Positions 36,415 to 45,014 are shown, counted from the stretch's first letter. The stretch is 64,000 nt of DNA from Sphingopyxis sp. (GCF_025869345.1 NZ_JAOZVW010000152.1:49945-113944); one strand, 5' to 3'. Translations and numbers: made by a program. The notes: generated from the letters alone by a model not told the origin.

Positions 36415-36717
36415 ATGGGACAGAGAAGCGAAGATTTCGACATCAGCCTCTCCTGCGATTGTGGTTTCGAGGAAGTCGTTCGGGTCGTCACGCCGCTTGC
36501 GGGGCCGGTCCGGCGAACCTGCCCGAAGTGCGGTTCCGCCCAGCTTCACGCCCGCGACCTGTTTTTGGAATCGCGAGATGTGATCGGGCAGGTCGATGAT
36601 CTGGTGAGGAGCGCGATCGGAAGTTTCAGCCCCCTTAGCGTTCCCATGCCATCCGCGACCGAACCGTCCAAATCCGGGCCGCCTGATCGACCTAAGCTTG
36701 GCGACAGGCGACCCTGA
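36415..36717 (+). CDS. Hypothetical protein with a zinc-ribbon-like N-terminus
   Basis: A 100-residue protein. The N-terminus reads SLSCDCGFEEVV, then RRTCPKCGSAQLHARDL, giving two Cys pairs (CxC and CxxC) about 22 residues apart, as in small zinc ribbons. The tail is Pro/Ser-rich and disordered-looking. It stands alone between the sigma operon and VapBC and runs opposite to both. I do not recognise a family. A DNA- or RNA-binding role is possible from the zinc ribbon only. Confidence 0.55.
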   Translation: MGQRSEDFDISLSCDCGFEEVVRVVTPLAGPVRRTCPKCGSAQLHARDLFLESRDVIGQVDDLVRSAIGSFSPLSVPMPSATEPSKSGPPDRPKLGDRRP

Positions 36718-36848
36718 TTTCGGCGCTGGGACTCTGGGTCGTCACCCATCATATCGTTGGCGTAGCGGTGCGGCGATGATCGCACCGCCTGCCGCCTATG
36801 CCGCTTGGAGCGTATCGGGAAGCGGAGATCCGTCCCCCGGGGTGCGAA

Positions 36849-37253
36849 TCAGAGCATCTCGACGGTGATTGGCGAGCGCGCCTTTGCGGCCTTTACCAAT
36901 TTACGATCGAAGGTCAGAAAGGCGTTGCATTGCTGCGACTTGGCCAGATGAAGCGCATCGGCAAAGTCCATACCCTCGACCATCCAAGTCAACGCTTGTG
37001 CGATCGCCATGGGTTCCTCCAGTGTGATCCCCGGCAAGCCGGCCAGGCCACGCAATCCCTTTGCGATCTGATCGACAGTAAATTCGTAGCCGCTTCGCAG
37101 CACCCATTCGCTTTCGAGCAACACGGTTGTCGGGATAAAAATTTCCCCGGCGCTTACAGCGGCGCGGGCGGCTTGAGATTGCTTGTGATCATCCGCCGTA
37201 AGAAATCGGACAATGATGTTCGTATCAATCGCGCGCACGGCGTTTCGCTTCAC
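36849..37253 (-). CDS. vapC: VapC-type PIN-domain toxin
   Basis: A 134-residue PIN-domain ribonuclease. The acidic active site is complete: AIDTNIIVRF (Asp), VLLESEWVL (Glu), GMDFADALHL (Asp) and FLTFDRKLVKAA (Asp). VapC toxins cut tRNA or rRNA when the antitoxin is lost. The proposed GTG start overlaps the antitoxin gene by 29 bases; a start nearer to AIDTN is possible. Placed next to the integrase, the pair probably stabilises the element. Confidence 0.92.
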   Translation of the reverse strand: MKRNAVRAIDTNIIVRFLTADDHKQSQAARAAVSAGEIFIPTTVLLESEWVLRSGYEFTVDQIAKGLRGLAGLPGITLEEPMAIAQALTWMVEGMDFADALHLAKSQQCNAFLTFDRKLVKAAKARSPITVEML

Positions 37254-37497
37254 GTGCCACCGCTGCGTTCATGTCTTCGACCGATAGCGCAGAGCCGCTA
37301 TGTTGCAGAGAGCCAAACACCGCATCGATGTCAGTTTCAGGAAATAGGGGGACCGGTTTCAGGAGAACGCCCTCAGGCGTGTCCTCAACCGACAACCGCG
37401 TTCCGGCAGGCCAATGGCGCATGTCACGAATAGCCTTTGGCAGGATGACCTGCCCTTTCGTAGAAATAACGGTCGTTAGCCGTTCAAACACGCCCAT
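37225..37497 (-). CDS. vapB: AbrB/MazE-fold antitoxin (VapB)
   Basis: A 90-residue antitoxin. The swapped-hairpin DNA-binding domain is TTVISTKGQVILPKAIRD, then WPAGTRLSVEDTPEGVLLK. The C-terminal helix (SVEDMNAAVAREAKRRARD) would bind and block VapC. GGAG lies seven bases before the ATG. Upstream, AT-rich TAAGATTAAGGTAAGATA-like repeats at about 37510-37527 are a plausible autoregulatory site. Confidence 0.92.
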   Translation of the reverse strand: MGVFERLTTVISTKGQVILPKAIRDMRHWPAGTRLSVEDTPEGVLLKPVPLFPETDIDAVFGSLQHSGSALSVEDMNAAVAREAKRRARD

Positions 37498-37718
37498 ATC
37501 GGCCTCCAGTAAGATTAAGGTAAGATAGCAATTTAGGCGGGCCGGAACAAGGGCTGCATGGCATTCCTACCTATCAAATCTGACGGCAAGATCAGCCGCT
37601 TTGAATTTGCGAGATATTTAGAGCAGAGAATTTGCCTCCAATTCCAACACATTAGACTGTCCTGGCGCCAGTGTAGTCGCAGCTTCCCTTCGGCTCGTGG
37701 AAATTGATGTGCGACAGA

Positions 37719-39128
37719 TCAGCGTCTCGTTTTGCATCGCGGAACAGCTTGTCGAAATTCCCCGTCTGCACCGGCCCCCTTGGCTCGTGATGCCGCCTGC
37801 GCGCGCACCGGAAAGCGGAAATTCGTCGAAACCGGCTGCGGCACCCGCCGCCGCGAACACTCGCCGGTCGCCTTCGACGGGCGCTGGACCAGCGCCACCG
37901 GAGAGGGGAGGGTGGTCACGAGCATATCGGCCCAAATCTGTGCCAACTCCCGACGTCGCGGCATGTAAGCTGACCGGTTGTAGGCGCTTTCGACCTTGCC
38001 CGGCGGAACATGGGCGAGCATCAAGTCGATGATCTGCCGGTCGCCCGCATTGCCCTCGCGGTTCGCCCATTCGTTCATAATCGTCGAAAAGGCAGCCCGG
38101 AACCCGTGTGGCACATGATGGCCGTGGTAACCCGCGCGGTTGAGCAGATAGCCGATGGCGTTCTCGCTCATGGGCTTGTGCGGGTGCCGGTTGTTCGGAA
38201 AAAGCAGGGGGCAAGCGCCTGTCAGCGGCCATAGTGCGCGCAGGATGGCAACGGCTTGATACGACAGCGACACAAGATGATCGCCGCCTTCTTCATGCTT
38301 GCGGTCAAAGTCGCCCTTCATGCGCGCGGCGGGAATCCGCCAAAGTGGCTCATCGCCATCCAAGTCCTCGAACTCGTCCCAGCGCGCGCCGCGCAACTCT
38401 CCGGGACGCACGGCGGTCAGGGCGAGGAAACGCATGGCGAGGCGCGTCACCGGGCGGGCATAATCCTCTTCGACCTTGCCGATCATCTCGCGCAGCTTTT
38501 CAAGGTCGGTGATCGCCGGTTGCCGACCCTTGCGGAGCGGCTTCAACACGGCGGCCAGCTTCTCGGCGGGGTCGGACGTCGCGACGCCTTCCGCGATGGC
38601 ATAGACATAGACAGCGGAAATGCGCTGCCGGACACGTTTCGCAATTTCAATCGACCCGCGCGCTTCGATCGCGCGCAACACCTTGAGGACCACCGGCGGA
38701 GTCAGGTCCGTGATCGGATATTTGCCGATGGCGGGAAAGACGTCGCGCTCAAGGCTGCGAATCACGTCATGGGCATGAGCGACGGCCCATTGCGCCTTGA
38801 ACGCCTCATGCCATTCCTTTGCGACCAGCTCGAACGTGCGTTCGGCCGCCTTGCGATTCGCTTCGATGGTCAGCTTCTTTACGATGGCGGGGTCTTTGCC
38901 TTCATCGAGGATCGCGCGGGCCTCATTGCGCTTCGCCCGTGCCTGAATAAGGCTGACCATCGGATAGATGCCGAAGTTCATGCTCTTCTGTATTCCGGCA
39001 TAGGCATAGTTCCAGCGCCAGAGTTTTCCTCCGCTCGGCTTGACGAGAAGATAGAGGCTGTGGCTGTCCGTCAATTTGTAAGCCTTATCGCGCGGCTTGG
39101 CATTCCGTAGTTTTGCGTCGTTCAGCAT
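37719..39128 (-). CDS. int: Tyrosine-type site-specific integrase of the ICE
   Basis: A 469-residue P4/CP4-type integrase. The N-terminal DUF4102-like domain (NAKPRDKAYKLTDSHSLYLL, KSMNFGIYPMVSLIQARAKR) binds arm sites. The catalytic domain has Arg in TAVRPGELRGARW, HGFRAAFST, LAHVP and the nucleophile region VESAYNRSAYMPRRREL. About 70 residues after that are Arg/Pro/Ser-rich and unlike the family end, so the original C-terminus may have been altered by a frameshift or fusion. A Shine-Dalgarno GGAG is eight bases before the ATG. The gene starts 168 bases from the 3' end of tRNA-Ser(CGA), the expected target. Confidence 0.93.
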   Translation of the reverse strand: MLNDAKLRNAKPRDKAYKLTDSHSLYLLVKPSGGKLWRWNYAYAGIQKSMNFGIYPMVSLIQARAKRNEARAILDEGKDPAIVKKLTIEANRKAAERTFELVAKEWHEAFKAQWAVAHAHDVIRSLERDVFPAIGKYPITDLTPPVVLKVLRAIEARGSIEIAKRVRQRISAVYVYAIAEGVATSDPAEKLAAVLKPLRKGRQPAITDLEKLREMIGKVEEDYARPVTRLAMRFLALTAVRPGELRGARWDEFEDLDGDEPLWRIPAARMKGDFDRKHEEGGDHLVSLSYQAVAILRALWPLTGACPLLFPNNRHPHKPMSENAIGYLLNRAGYHGHHVPHGFRAAFSTIMNEWANREGNAGDRQIIDLMLAHVPPGKVESAYNRSAYMPRRRELAQIWADMLVTTLPSPVALVQRPSKATGECSRRRVPQPVSTNFRFPVRAQAASRAKGAGADGEFRQAVPRCKTRR

Positions 39129-39258
39129 TGATTTTCTCCGAGGCCATGTTTTTCACGCACCGGAGCCACGTTTTATGCCCAAGCCAAAGGCGGAGGCGTG
39201 CGAACGCGACCGAACCGGGTCTGGGTCGAAAGCGATGGTTTTATGGGAAGAAAATCAA
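39128..39258. repeat. Separated 10-bp inverted repeat flanking the int promoter
   Basis: TTGATTTTCT (39128-39137) and AGAAAATCAA (39249-39258) are perfect inverted copies, one next to the int start and one 38 bases from the tRNA 3' end. They are candidate arm-type integrase or excisionase sites, or part of an int autoregulatory loop. Confidence 0.45.
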
Positions 39259-39296
39259 TCCTAGCGGACCAATAAGAACCTCTGCGGAAGAGGCTC

Positions 39297-39386
39297 TGGA
39301 GGAGAGTGAGGGATTCGAACCCTCGGTACCGTTGCCGGCACTTCGCATTTCGAGTGCGACGCTTTCGACCACTCAGCCAACTCTCC
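39297..39386 (-). tRNA. tRNA-Ser (anticodon CGA), integration target
   Basis: The leftward cloverleaf has acceptor GGAGAGT/ACTCTCC (39386-39380 with 39307-39301), D arm, anticodon CGA in CACTCGAAATG, a long variable arm typical of tRNA-Ser, and the T arm with GGTTCGAATCC. After the acceptor comes T then CCA. The other tRNA-Ser in the window has G at that discriminator position. The 3' end faces the integrase, so attachment probably uses the last bases of this gene. Confidence 0.95.
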
Positions 39387-39549
39387 TCGCTGAGAGGAGT
39401 GCCCCCTAGCGGCGGCTCGCGCGTCTTGCAAGCCTCTCGTCACATTTTCGCCGCGCGCGAGCGTTGCCGCGTCGAAAAAGCCCAAAGGCGCTTGGCAGCA
39501 TCGGCGCGCGGCTGCTAGCCGATGGAAAAACATCGGGGAGAAACGACGC

Positions 39550-40728
39550 GTGCCGCTGACCGGAATAAGGGTGCTCGACTTCGGCCGCTATATCGCCGGC
39601 CCCTATTGCGCCGCGCTGCTCGCCGATTACGGCGCCGACGTCATCCGCATCGAGGCGCCGGGCGGCAACGACGACCGCTTCACCGTGCCGGTCGCCGCGG
39701 ACGGATCGGGCGCGATGTTCCTGCAGATGAACCGCGCCAAGCGCTGCCTGACGCTGAAGCCCGGCAGCCCCGAGGGGCGCGAGATCGTCCGCCGCCTCGT
39801 CGAAACCGCCGACGTCGTCGTCGCGAACCTGCCGCACGATGCGCTCGTCAGGCTGGGGCTCGATCATGACAGCCTGTCGGCGATCAACCCGCGCATCATC
39901 CTCGCGACCGCCTCGGCCTTCGGCAGCGAGGGTCCGCTTGCGAAGAATGTCGGGTTCGACGCGGTCGGTCAGGCGATGTCGGGGGCGGTGCACCTGACCG
40001 GGACGCCCGGCCAGCCCTATCGCGCGCAGGTCAATTATGTCGATTTCGGCACCGCGCTGCACACCGCGTTCGGCGTCATGGTCGCGCTGAGTGAGCGCGA
40101 GACGACGGGGAAGGGGCAATGCGTGTCGGGGTCGCTGCTGGGCACCGCGCTCGCGATGACCAATGCGCTCACCATCGATCATGCGCTGAACGGGATCGAG
40201 CGCCAGCCGATCGGCAACCGCAGCTACAGCTCGGCGCCGACCGACCTGTTCCGCACGCGCGACGGCTGGATCGTCACGCAGATCGTCGGCGGCGGCATCT
40301 TCGCGCGCTGGGCGGACCTGGTCGGCCGCCCCGAACTCGTCGACGATCCGCGCTACGCCAGCGACATATTGCGCGGCGACAATGGCGAGGAATTGAGCGT
40401 CATCATGCAGCAGTGGTGCATCGGCCGGACGAGCGCCGAGGCGATCGCCGAACTCGCCGCCGCGCGCGTCCCCGCCGCGCCGGTCCTGCGTCCCCACGAA
40501 GCGTTGGCGCAGCCGCAGATCGCCGCGATGGGGCTTGTCGAGCCGGTCGCCTATCCGGGCGCGGCGGCGGACGTGCCGCTGATCCGCGCCCCGATCCGCC
40601 TGTCGGCCAGCGCCAGGCCCGCGCCCACACGCGCGCCGCAGCTTGGCGAGCATAGCGACGCGATCCTCGCCGAACTCGGCTACGATGCCGAAGCGATTTC
40701 GGCTTTGCGGGCGCAAAATATTATTTGA
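39550..40728 (+). CDS. CaiB/BaiF family (class III) CoA-transferase
   Basis: A 392-residue family III CoA-transferase, moving CoA between carboxylic acids through an aspartyl intermediate. The GTG at 39550 follows GGGGAG at good spacing. Typical blocks are LTGIRVLDFGRYIAGPYCA, LLADYGADVIRIEAPGG and LTLKPGSPEGREIVRRLVE. The catalytic Asp is likely Asp137 in VGFDAVGQAMSG. Substrates are not predictable. It is the first chromosomal gene right of the element and stands alone, with a GST gene 75 bases downstream. Confidence 0.9.
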   Translation: MPLTGIRVLDFGRYIAGPYCAALLADYGADVIRIEAPGGNDDRFTVPVAADGSGAMFLQMNRAKRCLTLKPGSPEGREIVRRLVETADVVVANLPHDALVRLGLDHDSLSAINPRIILATASAFGSEGPLAKNVGFDAVGQAMSGAVHLTGTPGQPYRAQVNYVDFGTALHTAFGVMVALSERETTGKGQCVSGSLLGTALAMTNALTIDHALNGIERQPIGNRSYSSAPTDLFRTRDGWIVTQIVGGGIFARWADLVGRPELVDDPRYASDILRGDNGEELSVIMQQWCIGRTSAEAIAELAAARVPAAPVLRPHEALAQPQIAAMGLVEPVAYPGAAADVPLIRAPIRLSASARPAPTRAPQLGEHSDAILAELGYDAEAISALRAQNII

Positions 40729-40802
40729 GCCGCCGGTGCTGGACGGCGCTGCCCCACCGCATTAGATACCGGTCAGTATAAAATCTAGCACAGGAGCTCC
40801 CG

Positions 40803-41687
40803 ATGACCGATCAAGCCGAATATGTGCCGCCGAAGATCTGGACCTGGGACAAGGAAAGCGGCGGGCGCTTCGCCAACATCAACCGCCCCGTCGCCGGCCC
40901 GACGCACGACAAGGAACTGCCGGTCGGCCAGCATCCCCTTCAGCTCTATTCGCTCGGCACACCCAACGGGGTGAAGGTCACGGTGATGCTCGAGGAACTG
41001 CTCGCGGCGGGGCATAGCGGCGCCGAATATGACGCGTGGCTGATCAACATCGGCGAGGGCGACCAGTTTTCGAGCGGCTTCGTTGGCGCCAATCCGAACA
41101 GCAAGATTCCCGCGCTCGTCGACCGCAGCGGCGAAACGCCGATCCGCGTCTTCGAATCGGGCGCGATCCTGATCCATCTCGCCGAGAAATTCGGCGCCTT
41201 CCTCCCCAGCGATCCCGCGAAGCGCGCCGAGACGCTGTCGTGGCTGATGTGGCAGATGGGCAGCGCGCCCTTCCTCGGCGGCGGCTTCGGTCATTTCTAT
41301 GCCTATGCGCCGACGAAGCAGGAATATCCGATCAACCGCTATGCGATGGAGGTGAAGCGCCAGCTCGACGTGCTCGACCGCCAGCTCGCGGCAAACGAAT
41401 ATATCGCGGGGGTCGACTATACGATCGCCGACATGGCGATCTGGCCCTGGTACGGTGCGCTCGCCAAAGGCCTCGTCTATGAGGCGGGCGAGTTTTTGCA
41501 AGTGCAGGACTATCGCAACGTCCAGCGCTGGACCGACCAACTCGCGGCGCGTCCCGCGGTCAGGCGCGGGCGGATGGTCAACCGCGTGATGGGCGACCCC
41601 GCGAGCCAGCTTCGCGAACGCCACGACGCTTCCGATTTCGACCTGCGCACCCAGGATAAGCTGGAGGCGCAGCCGCCCGCCGAATGA
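40803..41687 (+). CDS. yghU: Glutathione S-transferase of the YghU type
   Basis: A 294-residue nu-class GST (disulfide-bond oxidoreductase). The long N-terminal extension (EYVPPKIWTWDKESGGRFAN) leads to the thioredoxin fold with LYSLGTPNGVKVTVMLEEL, NPNSKIPALVD and FESGAILIHLAEKFG. The C-terminal helical domain has GGGFGHFYAYAP and TIADMAIWPWYG. YghU enzymes bind two glutathiones and reduce disulfides or peroxides. AGGAG lies upstream of the ATG at 40803. No operon partner is evident. Confidence 0.92.
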   Translation: MTDQAEYVPPKIWTWDKESGGRFANINRPVAGPTHDKELPVGQHPLQLYSLGTPNGVKVTVMLEELLAAGHSGAEYDAWLINIGEGDQFSSGFVGANPNSKIPALVDRSGETPIRVFESGAILIHLAEKFGAFLPSDPAKRAETLSWLMWQMGSAPFLGGGFGHFYAYAPTKQEYPINRYAMEVKRQLDVLDRQLAANEYIAGVDYTIADMAIWPWYGALAKGLVYEAGEFLQVQDYRNVQRWTDQLAARPAVRRGRMVNRVMGDPASQLRERHDASDFDLRTQDKLEAQPPAE

Positions 41688-41842
41688 CGGATTTTCCGCG
41701 CACCGCCCGCCGCGGCCGTTAACGGCCCGGCAGGAGGCGCGGAATTGCGGGCGTTGCGAGCCGCGCACTTGCCGTAAAATCCGCAAAATCGGCGCGCCGC
41801 CGTCTCGACCCGGCCTTCATCGCCCGGCACCATGCTGGGCGG

Positions 41843-42289
41843 ATGATGGCTCCCGATCCCTTGCCGCGGTCCACCCGCTCGCTTCGCGCCCGTCTGGTGC
41901 GAAGCGAGCGGGCGGCCGCGATGGTCGAGATGGCGCTGGTGCTGCCGCTCTTCCTCGCGCTCCTCATGGGCATATTGGTCTACGGCCAATATTTTCTGCT
42001 CGCGCACAGCGTCCAGCAGGCGGCGAACGATGGCGCCCGCGCCGCGATCGTCGGGCTCGACGCCGCCGACCGCAGCGCGATCGCGATCCGCGCCGTCGAT
42101 CGCAGTATGAAAGCAATAGGGGGCTTCACCCCCGCCACGCGCAGCGTCGCGGTCAGCGAGACCAGCGACGCGGTGACGGTCGCCGTCACTTATGCTGTCC
42201 CCGCCACCAGCCTCATCCGCTCTTCCTTCGTCCCGTCGCCGGGCAATACCATCCGTGCCCGCGCGACCTTCGAGCTTCCGGTGGACTGA
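41843..42289 (+). CDS. TadE-like pseudopilin/pilus-assembly protein
   Basis: A 148-residue protein. After a basic N-terminus, AAAMVEMALVLPLFLALLMG is the TadE membrane segment with the Glu five residues into the hydrophobic run, followed by QYFLLAHSVQQAANDGARAA. TadE-like proteins are minor pseudopilins of Flp-type pili. The following gene (3 bases downstream) is TadG-like. No other tad/cpa genes are in the window. The two may serve another secretion or pilus system, or be remnants. The start may be at 41843 or 41846. Confidence 0.85.
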   Translation: MMAPDPLPRSTRSLRARLVRSERAAAMVEMALVLPLFLALLMGILVYGQYFLLAHSVQQAANDGARAAIVGLDAADRSAIAIRAVDRSMKAIGGFTPATRSVAVSETSDAVTVAVTYAVPATSLIRSSFVPSPGNTIRARATFELPVD

Positions 42290-42292
42290 CCC

Positions 42293-43912
42293 ATGGCGCT
42301 GCTCCGCATTTTCCTGAAAGACCGGCGCGCCGGGATCAGCATCGCCTCGGCCTTTGCGCTCGCGATGCTGATCGGCGCGGCCGCGCTCGCGGTCGATTTC
42401 GGCTCCTTCACCCTCGACCGCCGCAAGCTGCAAGGGATCGCCGACGCTGCCGCGCTCGCGGCCGCCGGACGGCCGGGCGATGAACGCGCGGCGGCCGAGC
42501 GGATCATCGCCGCCAACTGCAATTGCACCATCGCCATCGCATCGCTGACGACGGGCACCTATCAGCCCGACCCCGCCGTTCCGGCCGAACAGCGCTTTAC
42601 CGCGGGGGGCAGCGCGCCGAATGCAGTGCGCATCGTGTTGACGCGCGACCGGCCGATGATCTTCGGCCGCTTCGTGACCGGCCGCGACGAAACGGTCATC
42701 GGGGCGTCGGCAACGGCGGCGCGGCGGGGCTATGCCGCCTTTTCGCTCGGCTCGCGCGTCGCGGCGCTGCACGGCGGGGTGCCGAATGCGCTGCTGTCGG
42801 CGCTGACCGGCGGGCACGTCGATCTGTCGGTGATGGACTATAATGCCCTGGCGGATGCCGACGTCGATCTGCTCGCTTTCTCCGAAGCGCTGCGCACCGA
42901 ACTCGGCGCCAATGTGCTGACCTTCGGCCAGACGCTCGACACGCAGGCGACGCTGCCGCAGGTGCTGTCGGCGCTCGCGGCGGCGAGCAACGGGCAGGCC
43001 GCCACGGCGCTCAGCGCGCTCGCGACCAAGGCGGTGCCGAAAACCCTCTTCCCCTCGCGGGCGGTGAGCCTCGGCCCGCGGTCGTCGAGCATCCGCATCG
43101 ACGAAGCGAACCCGGTCAAGGTCAACGCGCTCAGCCTGCTGCGCTCGATGCTGCTGCTCGCCAATGCGAACCGCCAGGTCGATCTGTCGGTCGCCAGCAA
43201 TCTGCCCGGCGGATCGGGCGTCGATATCGCCTTGCTCATCGGCGAACCGCCCGCTGACTCGCCGCTGATCGCGATCACCGACACGCAGCAGGTCGTCGTG
43301 CGCACCGCCCAGGTGCGGCTGAAGATGGTGACCAAGGTCGCGCTGCCGCTCGCGAGCGTCGAGATTCCGGTCTACGCCGAACTGGGATCGGCGTCGGCGC
43401 GGATCACCGACATCGATTGCTTCGCCGGGGACGGCGACGCGGTGACGCTGGGCATCACGACCTCGCCCGCGAAGCTCGCCATTGGGTTGGTCGCCGACAG
43501 CGATTTCCAGAATATGCAGCGCCCGCTCGACCCCGCGCCGGTCAAGCTCGTCAAGCTGCCGCTCGCCAACGTCGAGGGGAAGGCAGAACTGGTGCTTTCC
43601 GATCTCAACGAAAAGCCCGCGCGCTTCACCCGCGGCGAAATCGACGACGGCACGGTCAAGACCGTCGAAAGCAGCGGGCTCATCGCCGGCGCGGCCGAGT
43701 CGCTCGCCGACCGCATCGACCTCAAGGTCAATGTCCTGGGTCTGGGGCTCGGCCTCAACGCGCTGTCGGGCGTGGTGGGCGAGGCGCTGGGCCTCGCGGC
43801 GCCGGTGCTCGACGGGGTGCTGGAGGGGCTGACCGAAACGCTCGGCGTCCATCTCGGCGAGGCCGACGCGCGCGTGAACGCGCTGCGCTGCGGCCGGGCG
43901 AAGCTCGTCTGA
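42293..43912 (+). CDS. TadG-like protein with Tad N-terminal domain
   Basis: A 539-residue protein with a TadG-type N-terminus: the basic start, one membrane helix (GISIASAFALAMLIGAAALA), then DFGSFTLDRRKLQGIADAAA, the Tad/TadG signature. The rest is exported and rich in Ala/Leu/Val/Asp repeats (TALSALATKAVP, VLGLGLGLNALSG), without a von Willebrand domain that I can see. It is coupled to the TadE-like gene (3-base gap). The role is probably pilus assembly or anchoring; the substrate is unknown. The last 100 residues are Gly/Leu-rich. Confidence 0.82.
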   Translation: MALLRIFLKDRRAGISIASAFALAMLIGAAALAVDFGSFTLDRRKLQGIADAAALAAAGRPGDERAAAERIIAANCNCTIAIASLTTGTYQPDPAVPAEQRFTAGGSAPNAVRIVLTRDRPMIFGRFVTGRDETVIGASATAARRGYAAFSLGSRVAALHGGVPNALLSALTGGHVDLSVMDYNALADADVDLLAFSEALRTELGANVLTFGQTLDTQATLPQVLSALAAASNGQAATALSALATKAVPKTLFPSRAVSLGPRSSSIRIDEANPVKVNALSLLRSMLLLANANRQVDLSVASNLPGGSGVDIALLIGEPPADSPLIAITDTQQVVVRTAQVRLKMVTKVALPLASVEIPVYAELGSASARITDIDCFAGDGDAVTLGITTSPAKLAIGLVADSDFQNMQRPLDPAPVKLVKLPLANVEGKAELVLSDLNEKPARFTRGEIDDGTVKTVESSGLIAGAAESLADRIDLKVNVLGLGLGLNALSGVVGEALGLAAPVLDGVLEGLTETLGVHLGEADARVNALRCGRAKLV

Positions 43913-44003
43913 CCCCATATCGGCGCCGATCCGGACCCGCTTGCCCGCCATGGGGCGCTTCCTCCGCCCATAAGGAGGCAAGGGGCTTCGAGGGGAGGCG
44001 AAG

Positions 44004-44882
44004 GTGGCAAGGACCGGAGAAACGCAGCGCGTATCGGCGGCGGATTTCATTCGCGGGTTCGGCAACTGGCGATTGCAGGCGTCGCGGCGGCCGGTGGTCG
44101 TCACCCATCACGGCAAGGATGCTCATGTGCTGATCTCGCTCGACGATTACCGCCGGCTCGGCGATGCGGGTCCGCCTTCGTCGGCGCTGCGGGACTCGCT
44201 CGCCGATCTGGTCGAATCGATCCGTGACGCGGTGATCCTCATCGACCGCGAGCGCCGGATCGCGGCGGTCAATCCGTCGGCGTCGGACATGCTCGAAACC
44301 GCGGCGGCGGAGCTGATCGGCCGTCTGCTGACCGACGCAGTGCCCGCGCTCGGCACTCATCTGCTGCTCGCCCACATCAACCGGCTGCTCGACCATCGCG
44401 AGCGGTTCGCGGGCGACGTGCCCGGACTGCTGCGGCCGCGCCAATGGCTGCGCGTCGAACTGGTGCCGCTGCCGGTCGGCGGCGCGATCCTGCTGCGCGA
44501 CATCAGCGCCGCGATGAACGAGCAGGGGGCGGACGATGCGCGGCGCGCATTTGTCGATGCCGTCGAGGCGCATGGCGCCATCGGCTGCGCTTCGATTTCT
44601 GTCCGCGAGGCGGTCGAAGACGCGAACGCGGCGCTGACCGCGATGGTCGGCGTCGATCCCGCCGCGATCCGCCGCGTGCGCTTTTCGGCGCTGATCGCGA
44701 TGGGCGAGCGCGCGGCCTTCCTCGATGCCCTCGAAACCCTGTTCCGCACAGGCGCCCCCGCGCGCCTGATCTCCGCGCTGGTGACGCGCGAAGGCGCGGC
44801 GCTGCCGGTCACGCTCGCGATGGCCGAGCGGCGCGGCGCCTATGCCAGCGAGGGTGCAGTGGTGATCGTGTCCAAGGCATGA
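44004..44882 (+). CDS. Phd-like N-terminal domain fused to a PAS-type sensor
   Basis: A 292-residue cytosolic protein. Residues 10-52 (VSAADFIRGFGNWRLQASRR, PVVVTHHGKDAHVLISLDDY) resemble the Phd/YefM antitoxin DNA-binding fold, where the similar pattern VVVTxxGKxxAVLxSxxDY occurs. A PAS domain follows (SIRDAVILIDRERRIAAVNP, SASDMLETAAAELIG) with a second PAS-like half (AIGCASISVREAVEDANAAL). No output kinase, GGDEF or EAL domain is visible. It may be a ligand-regulated DNA-binding protein. There is no adjacent toxin gene. A REP-like repeat follows it. Confidence 0.7.
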   Translation: MARTGETQRVSAADFIRGFGNWRLQASRRPVVVTHHGKDAHVLISLDDYRRLGDAGPPSSALRDSLADLVESIRDAVILIDRERRIAAVNPSASDMLETAAAELIGRLLTDAVPALGTHLLLAHINRLLDHRERFAGDVPGLLRPRQWLRVELVPLPVGGAILLRDISAAMNEQGADDARRAFVDAVEAHGAIGCASISVREAVEDANAALTAMVGVDPAAIRRVRFSALIAMGERAAFLDALETLFRTGAPARLISALVTREGAALPVTLAMAERRGAYASEGAVVIVSKA

Positions 44883-44900
44883 TTTTCATTGAAAAACTGT

Positions 44901-44986
44901 GTGCTCCCGCGAAGGCGGGAGCCCATCTCCTGCCAGCACTAGTTTGAACCGACCGGAGATGGGTCCCCGCCTTCGCGGGGACACGC
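44901..44986. repeat. REP-like palindromic element
   Basis: An 86-base inverted repeat. Left arm CTCCCGCGAAGGCGGGAG plus CCATCTCC mirrors right arm GGAGATGG plus CCCCGCCTTCGCGGGG. Close relatives are at 47446, 56982 and, as a half element, at 62190. It may act as an mRNA 3'-end hairpin between convergent genes here. Confidence 0.8.
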
Positions 44987-45014
44987 ATATATTTTACTCA
45001 AAGTTGATCACCCT

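Noticed and set aside
37558..37707. 49-codon rightward frame between vapB and int (starting MAFLPIKSDGKISRF)
   Set aside because: It has an ATG but no clear ribosome-binding site, and it overlaps or abuts the end of int. No family is recognised. It could be a remnant but cannot be supported.
41510..44104. 864-codon leftward frame over the TadE/TadG-like genes
   Set aside because: Low-complexity Arg/Asp/Gly sequence opposite well-supported genes. Typical antisense artefact.
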